DNA of 64,000 nt from Xiphydria camelus (Eukaryota > Arthropoda > Insecta > Hymenoptera > Xiphydriidae), in the NCBI GenBank assembly GCA_963678675.1, contig OY783195.1:18569342-18633341 (forward strand). Reading direction: 5' to 3'. Made by a program: the position numbers and the translations under genes. A model generated the notes under the pieces. That model was not told the origin of the DNA and searched no databases. It saw only the letters and a list, made by a program, of their open reading frames with translations. Below, piece by piece: positions 1-11,562 of the stretch. Numbering within the stretch: the first letter of the stretch is position 1; each line of letters opens with the position of its first letter.

Positions 1-1
1 G

Positions 2-478
2 AAGAATTTTTGTACTACATTTGCGAATACCGGTTGGTCTCCAATAAGATATGCGCTACAATTTAAATATCAAACAGGCTCTTTACTAGATTATACGATA
101 AAAAAAGAAAAACTTTTACTAGAAACAAGAAAATCTATTGATAAGGGAACATTGATTGATCTGATTGCTAGTGGCCTGCCAAATTTCGTAGCTGATAGAA
201 TTGATAGAGAAAAATTAAATATTACCGAAGACTTGTACTACGAAATAGGTAAACTAGAACACTTAATTCACAAGAAAACAGACTTCAAAAGGAATAAAAA
301 TTACAAAGAAAACACAGAGAAAAAGCCATGCGAAATTTGTACAAATAAGGGCAAAGGTACACGCTTCCATCCTGAAGCTGAATGCTGGTTTAAAGATACA
401 CAAAACAAAACAAGACATGTTAATAATTCAATATTAGAGGTAGAACTAATTGTAAGTGATACTGATCCAAAAAACTAG
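2..478 (+). pseudogene. gag: Ty3/gypsy Gag, C-terminal part
   Basis: The frame is open from base 2 to the TAG at 476-478, so the window starts inside Gag; the first ATG is at 152. The C-terminal part carries a zinc-knuckle-like pattern CX2CX9HX4C (CEIC ... H ... C at about 331-393), which in this family binds RNA during particle assembly. Pol follows in the -1 frame with its protease, so this is the gag-pol junction of an LTR retrotransposon. The last codons, CCA AAA AAC TAG, form an A AAA AAC slippery heptamer. The missing N-terminal part and 5' LTR lie outside the window. This segment is intact, but the downstream pol is broken, so the copy is judged inactive. Confidence 0.75.
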
Positions 479-1173
479 TAATTCCACCATTAATTAGACT
501 TCCGTTAACATTAAACAACATTTTGAAAGTATCCGCTATCTACGATTCAGGCTCAAATGTTTCACTTATAAATTCAAAATTAGTCCATCTGAAACAAAAA
601 AGGATTAATTTAAAACAAAAAGTTAACCTAAGAACAATTAATGGTGTGTATAGATCAGAAGAATTGATAAAAATTAAAGTAAAAATATTGAATATAGAAG
701 AATACATAGACGTATTCATAATCAATCACGAAAATTTCGACTACGACTTTCTAATAGGATTAGATTGCATAAAAAAATTCAAGCTAAGACAAAATGAAAA
801 CCTTGAGATAGAACAAAAACACTTTGATCTCACAGAAAAACAAGAAGATCGAATAAACTTCAATGAACACGTGGATTTAGACAATTTCGAAGTCTTAACA
901 AATCACTTGAGTCATTATGAAGAAAATATAATAAAAAATCTCATAGATAAATATAAAAATATATTTGCAAAAGACAAATACGATATAGGCGTAGTAAAAG
1001 GGTACGAAGCCAGAATAGATCTCATAGTAGATAAATATTGTAGCAAAAGACCTTACCGATGCACCATCGAAGATAAAAAAGAAATAGAGGAACAAATCTC
1101 ACAATTACTTAAAAGAAATCTAATAGAAGAATTATACAGTCCTTTTTTCTGCTCCAGTTACATTAGCATATAA
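466..1173 (+). pseudogene. pol: Ty3/gypsy Pol: aspartic protease and start of RT
   Basis: This frame holds a retropepsin-like motif (AIYDSGSNVSL, about 535-567; DSG is the catalytic triad) followed by the linker and the first RT block (KRPYRCTIEDKKEIEEQI). The next RT block should read SP-SAPVTLAYKKD, but a run of six T (1143-1148) carries an apparent one-base insertion, so this frame stops at 1173 and RT resumes in another frame. The protease would cleave the Gag-Pol precursor inside the particle. The first ATG at 523 is probably irrelevant, because Pol would be reached by frameshifting from Gag. Confidence 0.8.
469..475 (+). promoter_or_regulatory. candidate -1 ribosomal frameshift site (A AAA AAC)
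   Basis: The heptamer sits in the correct register (CCA AAA AAC) directly before the gag TAG. The -1 frame is open from 466 onward into the protease, so a slip here would join Gag to Pol. Heptamers of this type are established retroviral and retrotransposon slip sites. I did not establish a downstream pseudoknot. Confidence 0.6.
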
Positions 1174-2280
1174 AAAAGATGAAAATAAGAGATCAAGACT
1201 ATGCATAGATTTTAGGGATCTGAATAAGATAATAGTTCCCCAATCACAACCATTCCCACTAATTGAAGATTTAGTAATAAAAACAAGAAACTGCAAATAT
1301 TTTTCGAAACTTGACATAAATTCTGCATTTTGGTCTATCCCTTTAAGACTTGAAGACAAAAGGAAAACGGCATTTGTGACCCAAGAGGGACAATTTCAAT
1401 GGACTTGTTTACCATTCGGGTTAAAAACATCACCAGCTATTTTTCAGAGAATATTGAGTAATATAATAAGAAAATATAAACTATCAGATTTCACATTAAA
1501 CTATATTGATGATATACTAATCTTTTCAAAGTCCTTCGAAGAACATATAAATCACCTATCACAACTATTAGAAGCAATAACAAAAGGATTCAGATTAAAA
1601 TTTTCAACATGCACATTTGCATTAGATTTTGTACAATATTTAGGTCACATTATAAGACACAACTCAATTTCTCCAATAAAGGATAATCTCATTTCAATAA
1701 AAAATGTTCCAGTACCGAAAAATCAAAAAAACATCAGACAATTCCTAGGGAAAATTAACTTTTACAATACATACGTCCCAAAAATTTCATTAATTTTAGA
1801 ACCTTTACATAACTTACTAAGAAAAGGACAGAAATTCATTTGGTCCAAAGACTGTCAAAAAACTTTCGAATACATGAAAGATTTCCTTTGCTCGAAACCA
1901 GTATTAGCCATTTTCGATCCAGACCGGCCAATACACATATACACAGACGCAAGTTTGCAAGGTATAGGAGACATATTAAAATAACCACAGCCAAATGGAA
2001 AAATCGAAAAACCAGTAGCATATTTTTCAAAGAAACTGAACGAATCACAAAAAAAGAAAAAAGCAATTTACTTAGAATTCTTAGCAATTAAAGAATCAGT
2101 GAAATACTGGCAATACTGGCTTATAAATAGACCAAAGTATTTTCAGACCACAAACCACTGGAAAAAATGAACATCAAATCTAGAACAGATGAAGAATTAG
2201 GTGATCTCACTTATTATTTATCACAATATGATTTCGAAATAATATACCGTCCAGGTAAAAACAACTTAGAAGCAGATTGC
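1148..2280 (+). pseudogene. pol: Ty3/gypsy Pol: reverse transcriptase and RNase H
   Basis: From 1148 the frame reads APVTLAYKKD, then LCIDFRDLN, KLDINSAFW, the FGLKTSPAIFQ block and the catalytic YIDD box (about 1504-1515), ending in RNase H (HIYTDASLQGIG, catalytic Asp at about 1945). A TAA at 1982-1984 interrupts RNase H. The same frame resumes behind it (PNGKIEKPVAYFSKKLNE), so this looks like a point nonsense change at a position that was probably Gln. A further frameshift lies near 2140-2160, and a TGA at 2281-2283 breaks the EADCLSRN-type end of RNase H. The enzyme copies RNA to DNA and degrades the RNA strand. This copy cannot make a full Pol. Confidence 0.85.
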
Positions 2281-2283
2281 TGA

Positions 2284-3519
2284 AGTAGAAACCCAGTATT
2301 CGAGTCTCAAGAAAACGAAGATGATCAATTAAAAATCGTAAATTTAATAAAAATAGATGATATTTTAGAAGATCAAAATAAGAATAACGATATAACAACT
2401 ACAAAAGACAGATTACTCTTCAAAGATAATCTGTACTATAAAAAAATAAGACAAAAAGAAAAAATAGTACTATCAGAAGATTTTTCTAAGAAATTGATAG
2501 AAAACGTTCACAAAAATTTTTGCCACATCGGCGTAAAACAAATGCAAACTAAAATATTGCCACATTATACAGCAAAAAATATTTCGGAAAATATAAAGCA
2601 CACATGCAAAAATTGCGAGATTTGTATAAAAAATAAATCAAGAGGACAAGACAAAATTGGTCTAATGTCTCATCTCGGTCCCGCAAAAAAACCGTTTGAA
2701 ATAGTTTCCATAGACACAATAGGTGGATTCGGTGGTTCACGATCCACAAAGAAATACTTACATCTCCTAGTAGATCATTTTACAAGATTCGCTTACATAT
2801 TAACATCAAAAACGCAAAAGGCAAATGATTTCATTAAATTAACGGAAAACGTACTCAAAGAACATAACATAGAAATAATTTTAACAGATCAATATCCGGG
2901 CATAAACTCCACAGAATTCAAAAATTACCTAGAAGAAAAGAAAATCACGAAGATTTTCACAGCAGCCAATGCACCATTCTCTAATGGCTTAAACGAAAGA
3001 CTTAATCAAACTTTAATAAATAAAATCAGATGTGCAATAAATGAGGAAAAAAGATACGCATGGACAACTATAGCACACAAGTGTATAGAAAAATATAATG
3101 AAACGGAACACACAGTCACTAAGTTCAGTCCAAAATATTTATTACAAGGTGAAGACACCTCAATATTACCGAACGAGTTAAAAAAAACAAGAGATAACAA
3201 TACTCTAGAAAATGATAGGGCAATTGCCTTCGAGAACAGTACCAAATACCATGATTACAATAAAAAATTGTATGATAAAAATAGAAAAGATTATAACTTT
3301 AATATTGGGGACTCAGTATATGTTGAAAATGGTAATCAACTGAATCGAACAAAATTAGAGAAATTAAGAATCGGTCCTTACAAAATTTTGAAAAAAATAT
3401 CAAAATCAATGTACGAAATTGATACAGGACACAAGAAATCAGAATCAAATTTATTTCATATCTCTAAACTCATCCCAACACTTAACATTCCAAATGAAAC
3501 AGACACCGTGGGCGCTTAA
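2284..3519 (+). CDS. pol: Ty3/gypsy Pol: integrase segment with GPY/F module
   Basis: The frame is open from 2284 to the TAA at 3517-3519; the first ATG is at 2494, but Pol has no internal start, so 2284 is used as the segment start. It has a zinc-binding N-terminal part (HKNFCHIG, then CKNCEIC at about 2606-2626), a DDE core with Asp in VSIDTIGG (about 2716), Asp in ILTDQYPG (about 2888) and Glu in NGLNERLNQTL (about 2995), and a C-terminal GPY/F module (LRIGPYKILKKI, about 3367-3400). Integrases of this type insert the cDNA into the genome. This segment is intact, but it is cut off from upstream Pol by nonsense and frameshift changes. No env frame follows. Confidence 0.85.
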   Translation, partial: SRNPVFESQENEDDQLKIVNLIKIDDILEDQNKNNDITTTKDRLLFKDNLYYKKIRQKEKIVLSEDFSKKLIENVHKNFCHIGVKQMQTKILPHYTAKNISENIKHTCKNCEICIKNKSRGQDKIGLMSHLGPAKKPFEIVSIDTIGGFGGSRSTKKYLHLLVDHFTRFAYILTSKTQKANDFIKLTENVLKEHNIEIILTDQYPGINSTEFKNYLEEKKITKIFTAANAPFSNGLNERLNQTLINKIRCAINEEKRYAWTTIAHKCIEKYNETEHTVTKFSPKYLLQGEDTSILPNELKKTRDNNTLENDRAIAFENSTKYHDYNKKLYDKNRKDYNFNIGDSVYVENGNQLNRTKLEKLRIGPYKILKKISKSMYEIDTGHKKSESNLFHISKLIPTLNIPNETDTVGA

Positions 3520-3583
3520 CTACAACTTCGTGTAATTTCGTACCGAAACTATGTACCATATCTTTAATTTTGAGGGGGGGAGA

Positions 3584-4022
3584 TGTAAGGAAAGTATCCT
3601 AAGTCTATTTGAATCTAGCGCTTAAATCGAGTCGGTAAGTCAGACCTCCTATGGAAACAGACAACCGAATTACACAAGGGATACGTGGTGTGAGAAAAGA
3701 CGATGTAAGCTACGAAGCAAACATGTCGCAAGAAGTAAAAGTTAAGAATTAAGAAGAATTAAGAACCTAAGACTAAACGATAGTTGTCAAGAAACAACAG
3801 GGTGAATAACGACATTGAATGTTGTTTCTTTGTTTACAGGTAGGATTAATTAGTTTAAGTTATTAGACTGGTTTTGTTTGTACGGAATCAATTAGTTTAG
3901 GTTAGGTTAGGCTAAGGTTTTATTTGTATAAAATAGAAAAAACTTTGTTTACAGAGAAACAATTCGTGTGTTGTTCCCCAACCCTTATATATATTTGAAT
4001 AAATATAGTGTATGTAGTGTAG
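3584..4022 (+). mobile_element. 3' LTR of the Ty3/gypsy element
   Basis: The purine tract TGAGGGGGGGAGA (3571-3583) ends directly at TGTAAGGAAAG, the expected junction of polypurine tract and U3. A TATA-like TATAAAATAG lies near 3927 and a polyadenylation signal AATAAA near 3999. The right end is uncertain: no clear CA end is visible before a second repeat begins at about 4025. The 5' LTR is off the window, so the ends cannot be compared. Confidence 0.65.
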
Positions 4023-4026
4023 TGTA

Positions 4027-4262
4027 CCGTATGTCCGAGCCCAAACCGCTCAAGCGCCGATACCTATGGCCGATAACTTGAAATTCGTCTTCGGCAGTGT
4101 TTGCCGACGGTTGAAAATTTGATAGTTAGAGATGGCTTGAGGAGAGTGCGCTGCGTGTACTGCGTGAAAGCGAAAAGTGTCAAACGTCTGATTTCCCGAT
4201 AGCTGTCAATTCGGGAGATCGAAGTATTTCGTCTATTATTCAATACTTCGAACGAACGAACT
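4027..4262 (+). repeat. one-ended copy of the CCGTATGTCC foldback family
   Basis: This stretch begins TACCGTATGTCC and includes the shared module TGTCAATTCGGGAGATCGAA (near 4206). Related sequence occurs at 34988-35095 and as both arms of the complete element at 51252-52072. Only one end is visible here, and it abuts the gypsy LTR. Confidence 0.55.
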
Positions 4263-4752
4263 TCGAGCGAACTCCCTACAAAGATATTCGTCCCTGAAGG
4301 AGCCGCTGGAAATCTGTTTTTCTTGAATAACTTTCAAAGTACTTAATAGAATTTTATAAAATTTGAATGTTTGACACTAGTAAGGACCGGTTGAAATAAT
4401 GTCATTGACACATTATTAGCTTGTTTAATTTGCCAGTGGCGGACTAAGTTTTACAACTTAATGCCTAAATTTTTAACACTCTGTGTAATAAAGGCTTAAA
4501 ACAATAAAAATCAGGTAGCTTAAACCTTACACTAAAAAAAAGCTACTCTTTTTTATTGTCGATAAAGTGGACCGTTTTCGAGAAAAACAATAATAAACGA
4601 TAAGACCATATCACTTCTCGTCGTACATTTACCGTATCTTTGTATTTTCGTAGGGAGGGCCTGTAGAAAAAAAAATTATAGGAACTTGTCATCTTATTTT
4701 TTCACGCTCTATCTGAATCCGAGAGATTTCCCACATTTTCCGGGACACCCTG
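4263..4752. other. unassigned AT-rich stretch ending in a CAGGGTG-type element end
   Basis: There is no gene. At 4741-4754 the sequence CGGGACACCCTG-TA matches the right end of the CAGGGTG/TA elements found at 9519, 48770 and 61699. I could not find its left partner, so it is probably a solo end. Confidence 0.4.
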
Positions 4753-5332
4753 TATATTGTAAAGTACGCCCCACATAGTCTACAGCTTAAACTATTACCT
4801 TAAGGTAGTTCCTCCGCGACGACCTCAGGCAAAACTTACATACCATGCTCATGTTTAAAATATTGATAATTGGTTTAATTAGTAGTAAATAAAATTCAAA
4901 ACTACGCAATATTAACTCGGTACTAATAGATAATACGATGGATATCATTTATTGCCGTAAAATATATTTATATTGTGTTTTTGATCTAAAATTGCCAGTA
5001 AACGTTTTGCCGGGACTGTCCGGGCTTTGCCCCAAAACACGAAATAGCTTGTATATACAGACGACGCACTCTTCTGTATGCGTATGAGCGACGATTGTGG
5101 CTCGCTGTTCCGTTCCCCCTCCACGCACTCGTTCGCTTGCAGGCCTTGCAGATATATGCTATACGACCAAAATTATGAGGGCTTCTCATGGTTATATCTT
5201 GGAAACTAGATGGTGAACCATTTTCATTTTTTTCACATTATTCGTGATATCCTATTCTACCTTATCCTCGTTTTTCCCATCATAACGTATCTGTTACGTG
5301 TAAATCAAGCCGACTTCAAGTGTAAATCGTCG
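4753..5332. other. unassigned intergenic sequence
   Basis: No recognisable gene or repeat. A short frame at 4986-5189 on the minus strand has no recognisable domain. Confidence 0.3.
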
Positions 5333-5399
5333 GCTTAGAGCAGAAGTATACTAAGGCCAACATTTACAAATGTGACTTGGTATAGTTCTGCTCTAAGGC
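5333..5399 (+). ncRNA. long imperfect hairpin resembling a miRNA precursor
   Basis: The arms 5333-5355 and 5376-5399 pair over about 22 bases with one G.G mismatch and one G.U pair. The loop (about 20 nt) contains a small inner ACATTT/AAATGT stem. Size and pairing are pre-miRNA-like, but a tiny inverted-repeat element would look the same. Expression is unknown. Confidence 0.25.
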
Positions 5400-6019
5400 G
5401 ACGAAATATCTCAGGTTTGGGGTGGTCAAACTTATTTAAAATACATAGATGTTTGGATAATGCATTAAATAACATATATGTCAAATTTCAACCATTTCTT
5501 AATTCAACGATCTCGTGGAGGTACTACCTTAATGCGTGCTGCGAAACGTAGACGACCTGAAGTTTGCATGGTTGCAATCAGAAGCGCTCGGACGCTATTT
5601 TTTCTAGTGCTGCACGAGCATCGCTTCGTGGAAGCCGCGTCGCAATCTGCCAGCTGACAGTACCCTGGCATGAATTATATTTATGTATTGTTATGTATTT
5701 TATTTATATCTTGGACAATTTATATTGTTATAATAGATACAATTCATTGTGTACAGCACAATAACATAAAGTTATTACATTTTGTGCTACCTTCCAATGA
5801 AATCAAATTGAGCAGTCCCCTGGCAACAGTCCCCTGTGTCGATTTTTCAGAAAATTCTCAATATTTGTTAAAGTAATGGGAATATTTTTCGTTCATCTGC
5901 TGTTTATTATTAATTAGGTATATAGCTATTCCCTTAATAAGATTTGTTTAATATATAAGAAAAAAAGTTGCCTAGACAACTTTTACAAACGACTTGCCCA
6001 GTTTACAGAGAAACGCCCA
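5400..6019. other. unassigned AT-rich stretch
   Basis: Several short overlapping frames (5564-5876) are low in complexity and unrecognised. I see no structure that would support a gene. Confidence 0.3.
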
Positions 6020-6612
6020 CTTACATGTTAATATTAGTTTGTTTGTATGTTTGCTACCTTTTTACGGCAAAACTACCGAATTGATTTTGATGAAATTTAG
6101 CAGAGAGGTAACTTAAAACTCGGATATGAACATAAGGCATGTGATGTCATCATAAATGCAATATGGCGAATGCTCTAAGATGACGGCGTTTAATGGAACC
6201 CAGCAGACGATATCTGCGACGCTTGGTTGGGAGAGGAAAGTAGGAGGAGCATATCCCCCATTGATATCCGCCAATCCACACTTCCATACTTACTTCCATA
6301 TTAGTATTATAAATGCGAAAGTGACTTTGTCTCTAAGTTTCTTACCTCTTCACGACTAAACTATCGAACCAATTTTTATAAAATTTGGTAGAGAAGTAAC
6401 TTTAAATCCGGAGATAAACATAGGACATACCATGTCATTATAAATTCAATATGACAAATACTCAAAGATGATGGCGTTTAATAGACAGCAGGCGATATCA
6501 GTGGTGCACGGTTGGGGTAGAGGAAGGATGCAAATCCCTCATTGATATTCGCCAATAAAAAAAATATAACAATTCAAATTCCACACGGATGAAATCCCGA
6601 GTAACAGCTGGT
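6020..6612 (+). mobile_element. Helitron-like non-autonomous repeat, internally duplicated
   Basis: Two diverged direct copies of a unit of roughly 250 bp are visible (6040-6285 and 6310-6560); they share GATGGCGTTTAAT-type and ATTGATATYCGCCAAT-type stretches. The right end, CACACGGATGAAATCCCGAG then TAACAGCTGG-T, resembles the CTRR end of insect Helitrons (CTGG at 6608-6611, followed by T). The left end and Rep/helicase are absent. The family call rests on end similarity only. Confidence 0.45.
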
Positions 6613-6778
6613 ACATCATAAATAAATACATCTTTTTCATGATTAGTTTGTTAGCTTGACAGTTTCAAAACAATTACGGTAAAACTGAGCATCGTATGCA
6701 TATCGATGTGAAGCTGATGAGTTCGAGGGTATATTGCGATAATAAATGAGGCTTTCGGAAAGTTTGGTGAGGTATCAT

Positions 6779-6810
6779 AGTTCTTACATATGTAGGTATA
6801 TGTAAGAACT
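6779..6810. repeat. short inverted repeat
   Basis: AGTTCTTACATA (6779-6790) pairs with TATGTAAGAACT (6799-6810). It lies in otherwise featureless DNA. Confidence 0.5.
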
Positions 6811-7014
6811 GTTAAAAAATGAGAGAAAGCAGTGAAATCTATAGAAATTAAGATTTTGGAGGCACTCTTTATTTAAAATATACCTAATAGCACTTTCACA
6901 AAACGATATCATTGGATTGTGAAACTTGCCATAATGACGGAGTTATCACCAAATGAGCTAAATCAAAGATTGCCTAAAGATAAATTACTGATACTCCTTC
7001 CTGAAAATGACTTA

Positions 7015-7988
7015 GGGGAAAGTCGGGTAAGATGACGAGGCAGGTAAGACGACGAGTCGATATTTAACAATATTGACGCTAGATTAAGGGCCGGTTCCTA
7101 CACCATTAGAAAGCGCTAGTGCTGCGTCACCCACGGCAACCCCAAAATTCCCATCTTAGTGCACATGTCGTCCCCTGAAACGGAAAACGTGATTTCGTGC
7201 TCCGTCGTTATAAGTTTTTGAAGGTGTTCCATAAGGAATTACGCTTGCTGTGAGTAAGTATTTTCAGTTTCTACTTGTGATATCCTTAAAGTACTGCTTA
7301 AAACACATCTATTGATGTATAATTTCAATGTTTTCTGGTTAGTTGAAGTTCAGAAATATTTTACTGAACTCAAAATGGCGATGTCGGTTAAGATGACGAA
7401 TTTGATGCAGGGTAAGATGACGATCGTCAACTTACGTAGATAGATACCGGGTCCCTAAAAATTTAAATTAGCGTTCTTCACTCGAATCTTTTACTTAAGT
7501 ACTTTGAAATTGATAAGTTTCCAGCTATTTCTATATGGCTTTACGTTTTGTGCTGTTATTCTAAGTCATCTTATGTCAAAAGTTTTTCTAAGTCACCAAA
7601 ACTTGGCGTAGCTGAGTTCTTTGGCAACGTAATTATGTACTCAAATATAATGATATGAGACTCTGTTTTTTGTGATAGCGTTTTTATGAGAAAAATATGT
7701 ATATTTGTTGTTGAAATCATGTATTGTCTTACGTTACGAACTAAGGTTCGTCATCTTACACTACCCGGTTCGTCATCTTAGCCGCGCAAGGAAGTAAGAT
7801 GACGAAGATCACTTTTATTTCTAAATTGCATTTTTAAGTACTAGACTTGTGAAATTCAATTTTTCAAATATAGAGCATCAAACTAGAGAGTTCGAAGAAT
7901 ATGAGCGAGAAATTCTGGCATCGATTCAATACGTATTAAGGTCAGGAAAAATCATCAAAGCTTAACGTCATCTTACCCGACTTTCCCC
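7015..7988. mobile_element. TA-flanked TIR element with reiterated TAAGATGACG motif
   Basis: The ends are GGGGAAAGTCGGGTAAGATG and its inverse CATCTTACCCGACTTTCCCC, flanked by TA at 7013-7014 and 7989-7990. The motif TAAGATGACG recurs inside in both orientations (7027, 7396, 7415, 7747, 7769, 7794), some copies far from the ends. There is no coding capacity. TA duplication suggests mobilisation by a Tc1/mariner-type transposase, which is inference. Termini of the same style occur at 16367-20452 and 48710-50326. Confidence 0.75.
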
Positions 7989-7990
7989 TA

Positions 7991-9516
7991 CCGATTCTAA
8001 CAATTTGAATATGTGATTATGGTCATGTGCTGTACATTAAGAAACCCGAAGAAATTTAGCGAAAAAATAGGTGATTAGTCATAAAAAGTAATTAGGGATT
8101 ACATATTTTTACTTGGCGCTTTACTATAATATGTAATGTATTCACTGCTGATTGTCATTTATAAGCCGTGCGTTTAGCATATTATTTTCGAAAAGTACCT
8201 ATTCGATTCAATCCCTAGCGGAACATTTGCAATACATGCACGCCATAAAATAGCAATACTATATAGTCATAATCTGAGTATATTTTAGCAATATCCTGAA
8301 TTTAATTAGAAAAATGGTCCTTTGGAATGTTTTGACCTACCTACTCGTACGTGTAATTTGAGACAAAGACATGAATATGCATCGAGGAAAATAATTAGAT
8401 TTAAATGACAAAACGCACCTAGCTAAACACGTTTAGTTATTATAATTGATAGACTAATTGAATTGAACTAAATATTTAGTTACGCTAACCAAATGTTTAA
8501 TTATTCTAACCAAAAAGTTGTCAGTTTAACTAAACTGATAGAGAGGATCCATATTTCAACAAACGGTTTGGTCGTCGTCTCCAGGATTTTAGTTAATTTA
8601 ACCAAGTTATTTGTTTCAGTATAAAGACGGTGGTTATGGACGACGACGAAATAAGTTATTTGCAATAAGCATCATAATGACTCTATTGTAAATGACAATG
8701 GCAACAGCTTTTTGTTATGCAAGTGCGACGGCGGGGTTATGGATATAATTTTTTCATCGATAAACCATATTTATAGGTGTATCGTGGCCGTCGTTATGGA
8801 CGAGCTTTTATAGGAGGGAAATGTAGAGAGAGAGTACGTTTTTTCCTCTCTCGCGCGTGATTTGGTTATATAAAATTCCATATCATGGAGAATAGCGTCG
8901 GTTAGAGCGGAACTTCCTGGAAGTTATCAAAATCCATAAATATATAACGCTCTCGGTCCATATTTACGAGAACGATATTTTATGAAGAGGTGCTTGCGCT
9001 GTAATAACATTTCGATAACATTTGGAACGGACGATTAAACACCTTTACCAAATTCCCGTTGGAAACAACTTTACAAAATCTGAAGACTCGGAATTTGCGT
9101 GATCGAGAAATGACGCAAATTCTGATTGTGAAGAACGCAAACGTTATAATGGTGCGCAACGCGCCTTCATTGTAAATAACGCGTGCACACACACACATAC
9201 ACAAACTAAGTCCTAAAATTCCATTTATCATTGTACATAATTCACATCGTAGTAGATATTCCATCGAGTCAGTAGAGATGGTAAGTTAACGAAGATTTAG
9301 TTTCAGACATCTCACATTTTACTGACAAGAAAATTCTTATATTTCATAAACATTATTAACCCGGAGCACAATCTCTTGGTCGATGAGGAAGTTATAAGAA
9401 AGTTACGCTATGTAGGGCGATTGAATGAAACTCCCTTCGAATTCTCGTTACTTTAGAATGCTTCGACTCTAAATGAACTGAAGATATGAAGCAACTTTTA
9501 GTATCGCGTATAGATA
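7991..9516. other. unassigned intergenic stretch
   Basis: No recognisable gene. It contains a TATGGACGACGACGA-like motif with a related copy (8634-8650, 8795-8802) and a GAGAGAGAG/CTCTCTC pair near 8826-8853. A minus-strand frame at 8980-9264 runs through a short CA repeat and shows no domain. Confidence 0.3.
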
Positions 9517-9518
9517 TA

Positions 9519-10086
9519 CAGGGTGTTCGGAAAAAATACCGACACAGAAATAGGGGTGATAGGTTACGTCATTACAAGTATTTTGATATAAGGGACCTAT
9601 ACCCGCAAGCGCCCCCTTCTGGAGATATCAACTTTTCAAGTTTATAACGACCGAGGTTGATCAAAGTAGAATAATATTGAGTTTTTTGTCTACCTGTACA
9701 ATTGAAAAACAAATGAAAACTCCTTGTATCCGCATCATCTTCGAAAAGTACAAGGACTTGAGCCAAGCCGTTATCCTTTCCGCAAGCAGTTTGCGCAGTG
9801 GCACATCTATCCAGAATCGTTTCCGATGTTGCATGGACATGGGTGGCCGTCATTTTCAGCATTTGCTGTAGTACATTGTTTTTGTATCTCGTAAAATTAA
9901 ATATTCATTACCATCTTGATACGTTTCTTATTATTCTACTTTGATCAACCTCGGTCGTTATAAACTTGAAAAGTTGATATCTCCAGAAGGGGGCGCTTGC
10001 GGGTATAGGTCTCTTATATCAAAATACTTGTAATGACGTAACCTATCACCCCTATTTCTGTGTCGGTGTTTTTTCCGAACACCCTG
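9519..10086. mobile_element. CAGGGTG-type TIR element flanked by TA
   Basis: Long arms (9519-9673 and 9932-10086, about 155 bp) are nearly perfect inverse copies. They begin CAGGGTGTTCGG and end CCGAACACCCTG, with TA at 9517-9518 and 10087-10088. The short frames inside come from the arms and have no domain. The same terminal motif occurs at 48770 and 61699; the latter keeps a transposase remnant. Confidence 0.8.
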
Positions 10087-10088
10087 TA

Positions 10089-10854
10089 TACTTCTCATAC
10101 CCCGGTTATCGCCGTCGGTGTCCAGCAAAAGCACAATCTACCAAAAAGCTTCGCCAGATCGAAAAGCCATAGTTCCGCAAGCACCGCGACTAAGCCATTC
10201 TGTTAAGAGAACGAGGCAAATTGCGTGCGATTGCTGGGGGTCCGGTGGCACGGTGGTGTCGGGTGGGTAGTGCGAAAGAAAGGACGAGGGCAGGATGCTG
10301 CCCTCGCTAAAACTCTCTTCCCCCGCAGTGACTGTGCTGCGTTGCAGCGACAGCAAACAACGTGGGTGAACATTTTTGACTAATAGACCGTGAAGGAAAC
10401 TGTTTGCCAGCATCGCGTGATCTCCAGCCATTCCGACACAATCCCATGGGCTACCTCGAAATTGTACACGTTCCCATTAGTCCCGTCGTGGGACGGAGCG
10501 GAGATTCGATCGTCGTAATGCATATACTGTCATGGGCCCAGTTACTGCCACGTTTAGCCTTGCATGGCACTGTAGATGATATTTTTCAGTTATATTAAAT
10601 TCATAAGAGAAAAGTAGATATTTCCCACGTTAATACCAATCTTAAACTCTATTTCTGCGCAGTTAGCAGGGCAATCCAGTGAATAAATAATTTATTATTG
10701 AATTAATTATCAAATGGACCGAGGGACCCAGTTTCTGTCAGCAGTTTTAATTGATGTCCTAGTATCTGCCACCTTATGTCCCAATAAATATCAGGGATCT
10801 CCAAAAAGTACAAAACCGTTTATAACACGGTAAAAATCATTAAAATTAAGTTAT
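10089..10854. other. unassigned stretch
   Basis: A minus-strand frame of 97 codons (10138-10431) lies in moderately GC-rich DNA but has no recognisable domain and is not called as a gene. Confidence 0.25.
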
Positions 10855-10856
10855 TA

Positions 10857-10898
10857 TCATGATTAGTTAATCAAATGCTTGATTAACTAATCATGATT
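10857..10898. repeat. perfect 19-bp-arm hairpin
   Basis: Two perfect 19-bp arms that begin and end ATCATGAT surround the loop ATGC. A third partial copy (AATCATGATTAACT) follows near 10917. The origin is unknown. Confidence 0.55.
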
Positions 10899-10929
10899 AT
10901 ATTTAATCGGTGTTCTAATCATGATTAAC

Positions 10930-11522
10930 TGCAGCAGTGAAGCTTCGACTTTGAGGTTATGTTGATCTGGTTAACCCGGCATTGGTCACTAGAAATACTT
11001 TCATACGGTGATCGCGTATAAACGTGAGCAATGAATATATGATTCGACCTCTTGTGGTCGAATTTCTGATTTTTCGAGCACTTTGCTATTATTAAATTAC
11101 ATACCATCGGAAGACGTCTTTAAACACAATTCATGAGAATCGTAATGGTTTTTCTCAATTTTTCAACAAATTTATAGAAATAATATAATAAAAAGGAAAA
11201 CGAATACAGAACTGACATAAACTCGGACACTCTGGCAGTAACTGGGCCTGTGACGGTACATAGATAAGGATCCTCGAGCGTACAATTACGGATCTTCGAG
11301 GATCTCAATCGCCATGATTTATATCATCGTATTGTCGACTATCACGATTCTTTCGACGTGCTGCAGGAAGTCACCGTACCGTATTTTCCTTTGAACGACA
11401 AGGTCGAGTTTTCCGGCAATTATGGATAACCCTGCGACAGAGGGATGAGGTTATAGCAGGAAGCAAGGATGCTGGAAGGAGAGTAATAAAAAGGAATGGC
11501 GTATCTACGCGCGCGCTCGCTA

Positions 11523-11562
<40 letters not shown>

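Noticed and set aside
3898..3915. Insect telomere repeat (TTAGG)n
   Set aside because: Only two imperfect units lie inside an LTR; no array.
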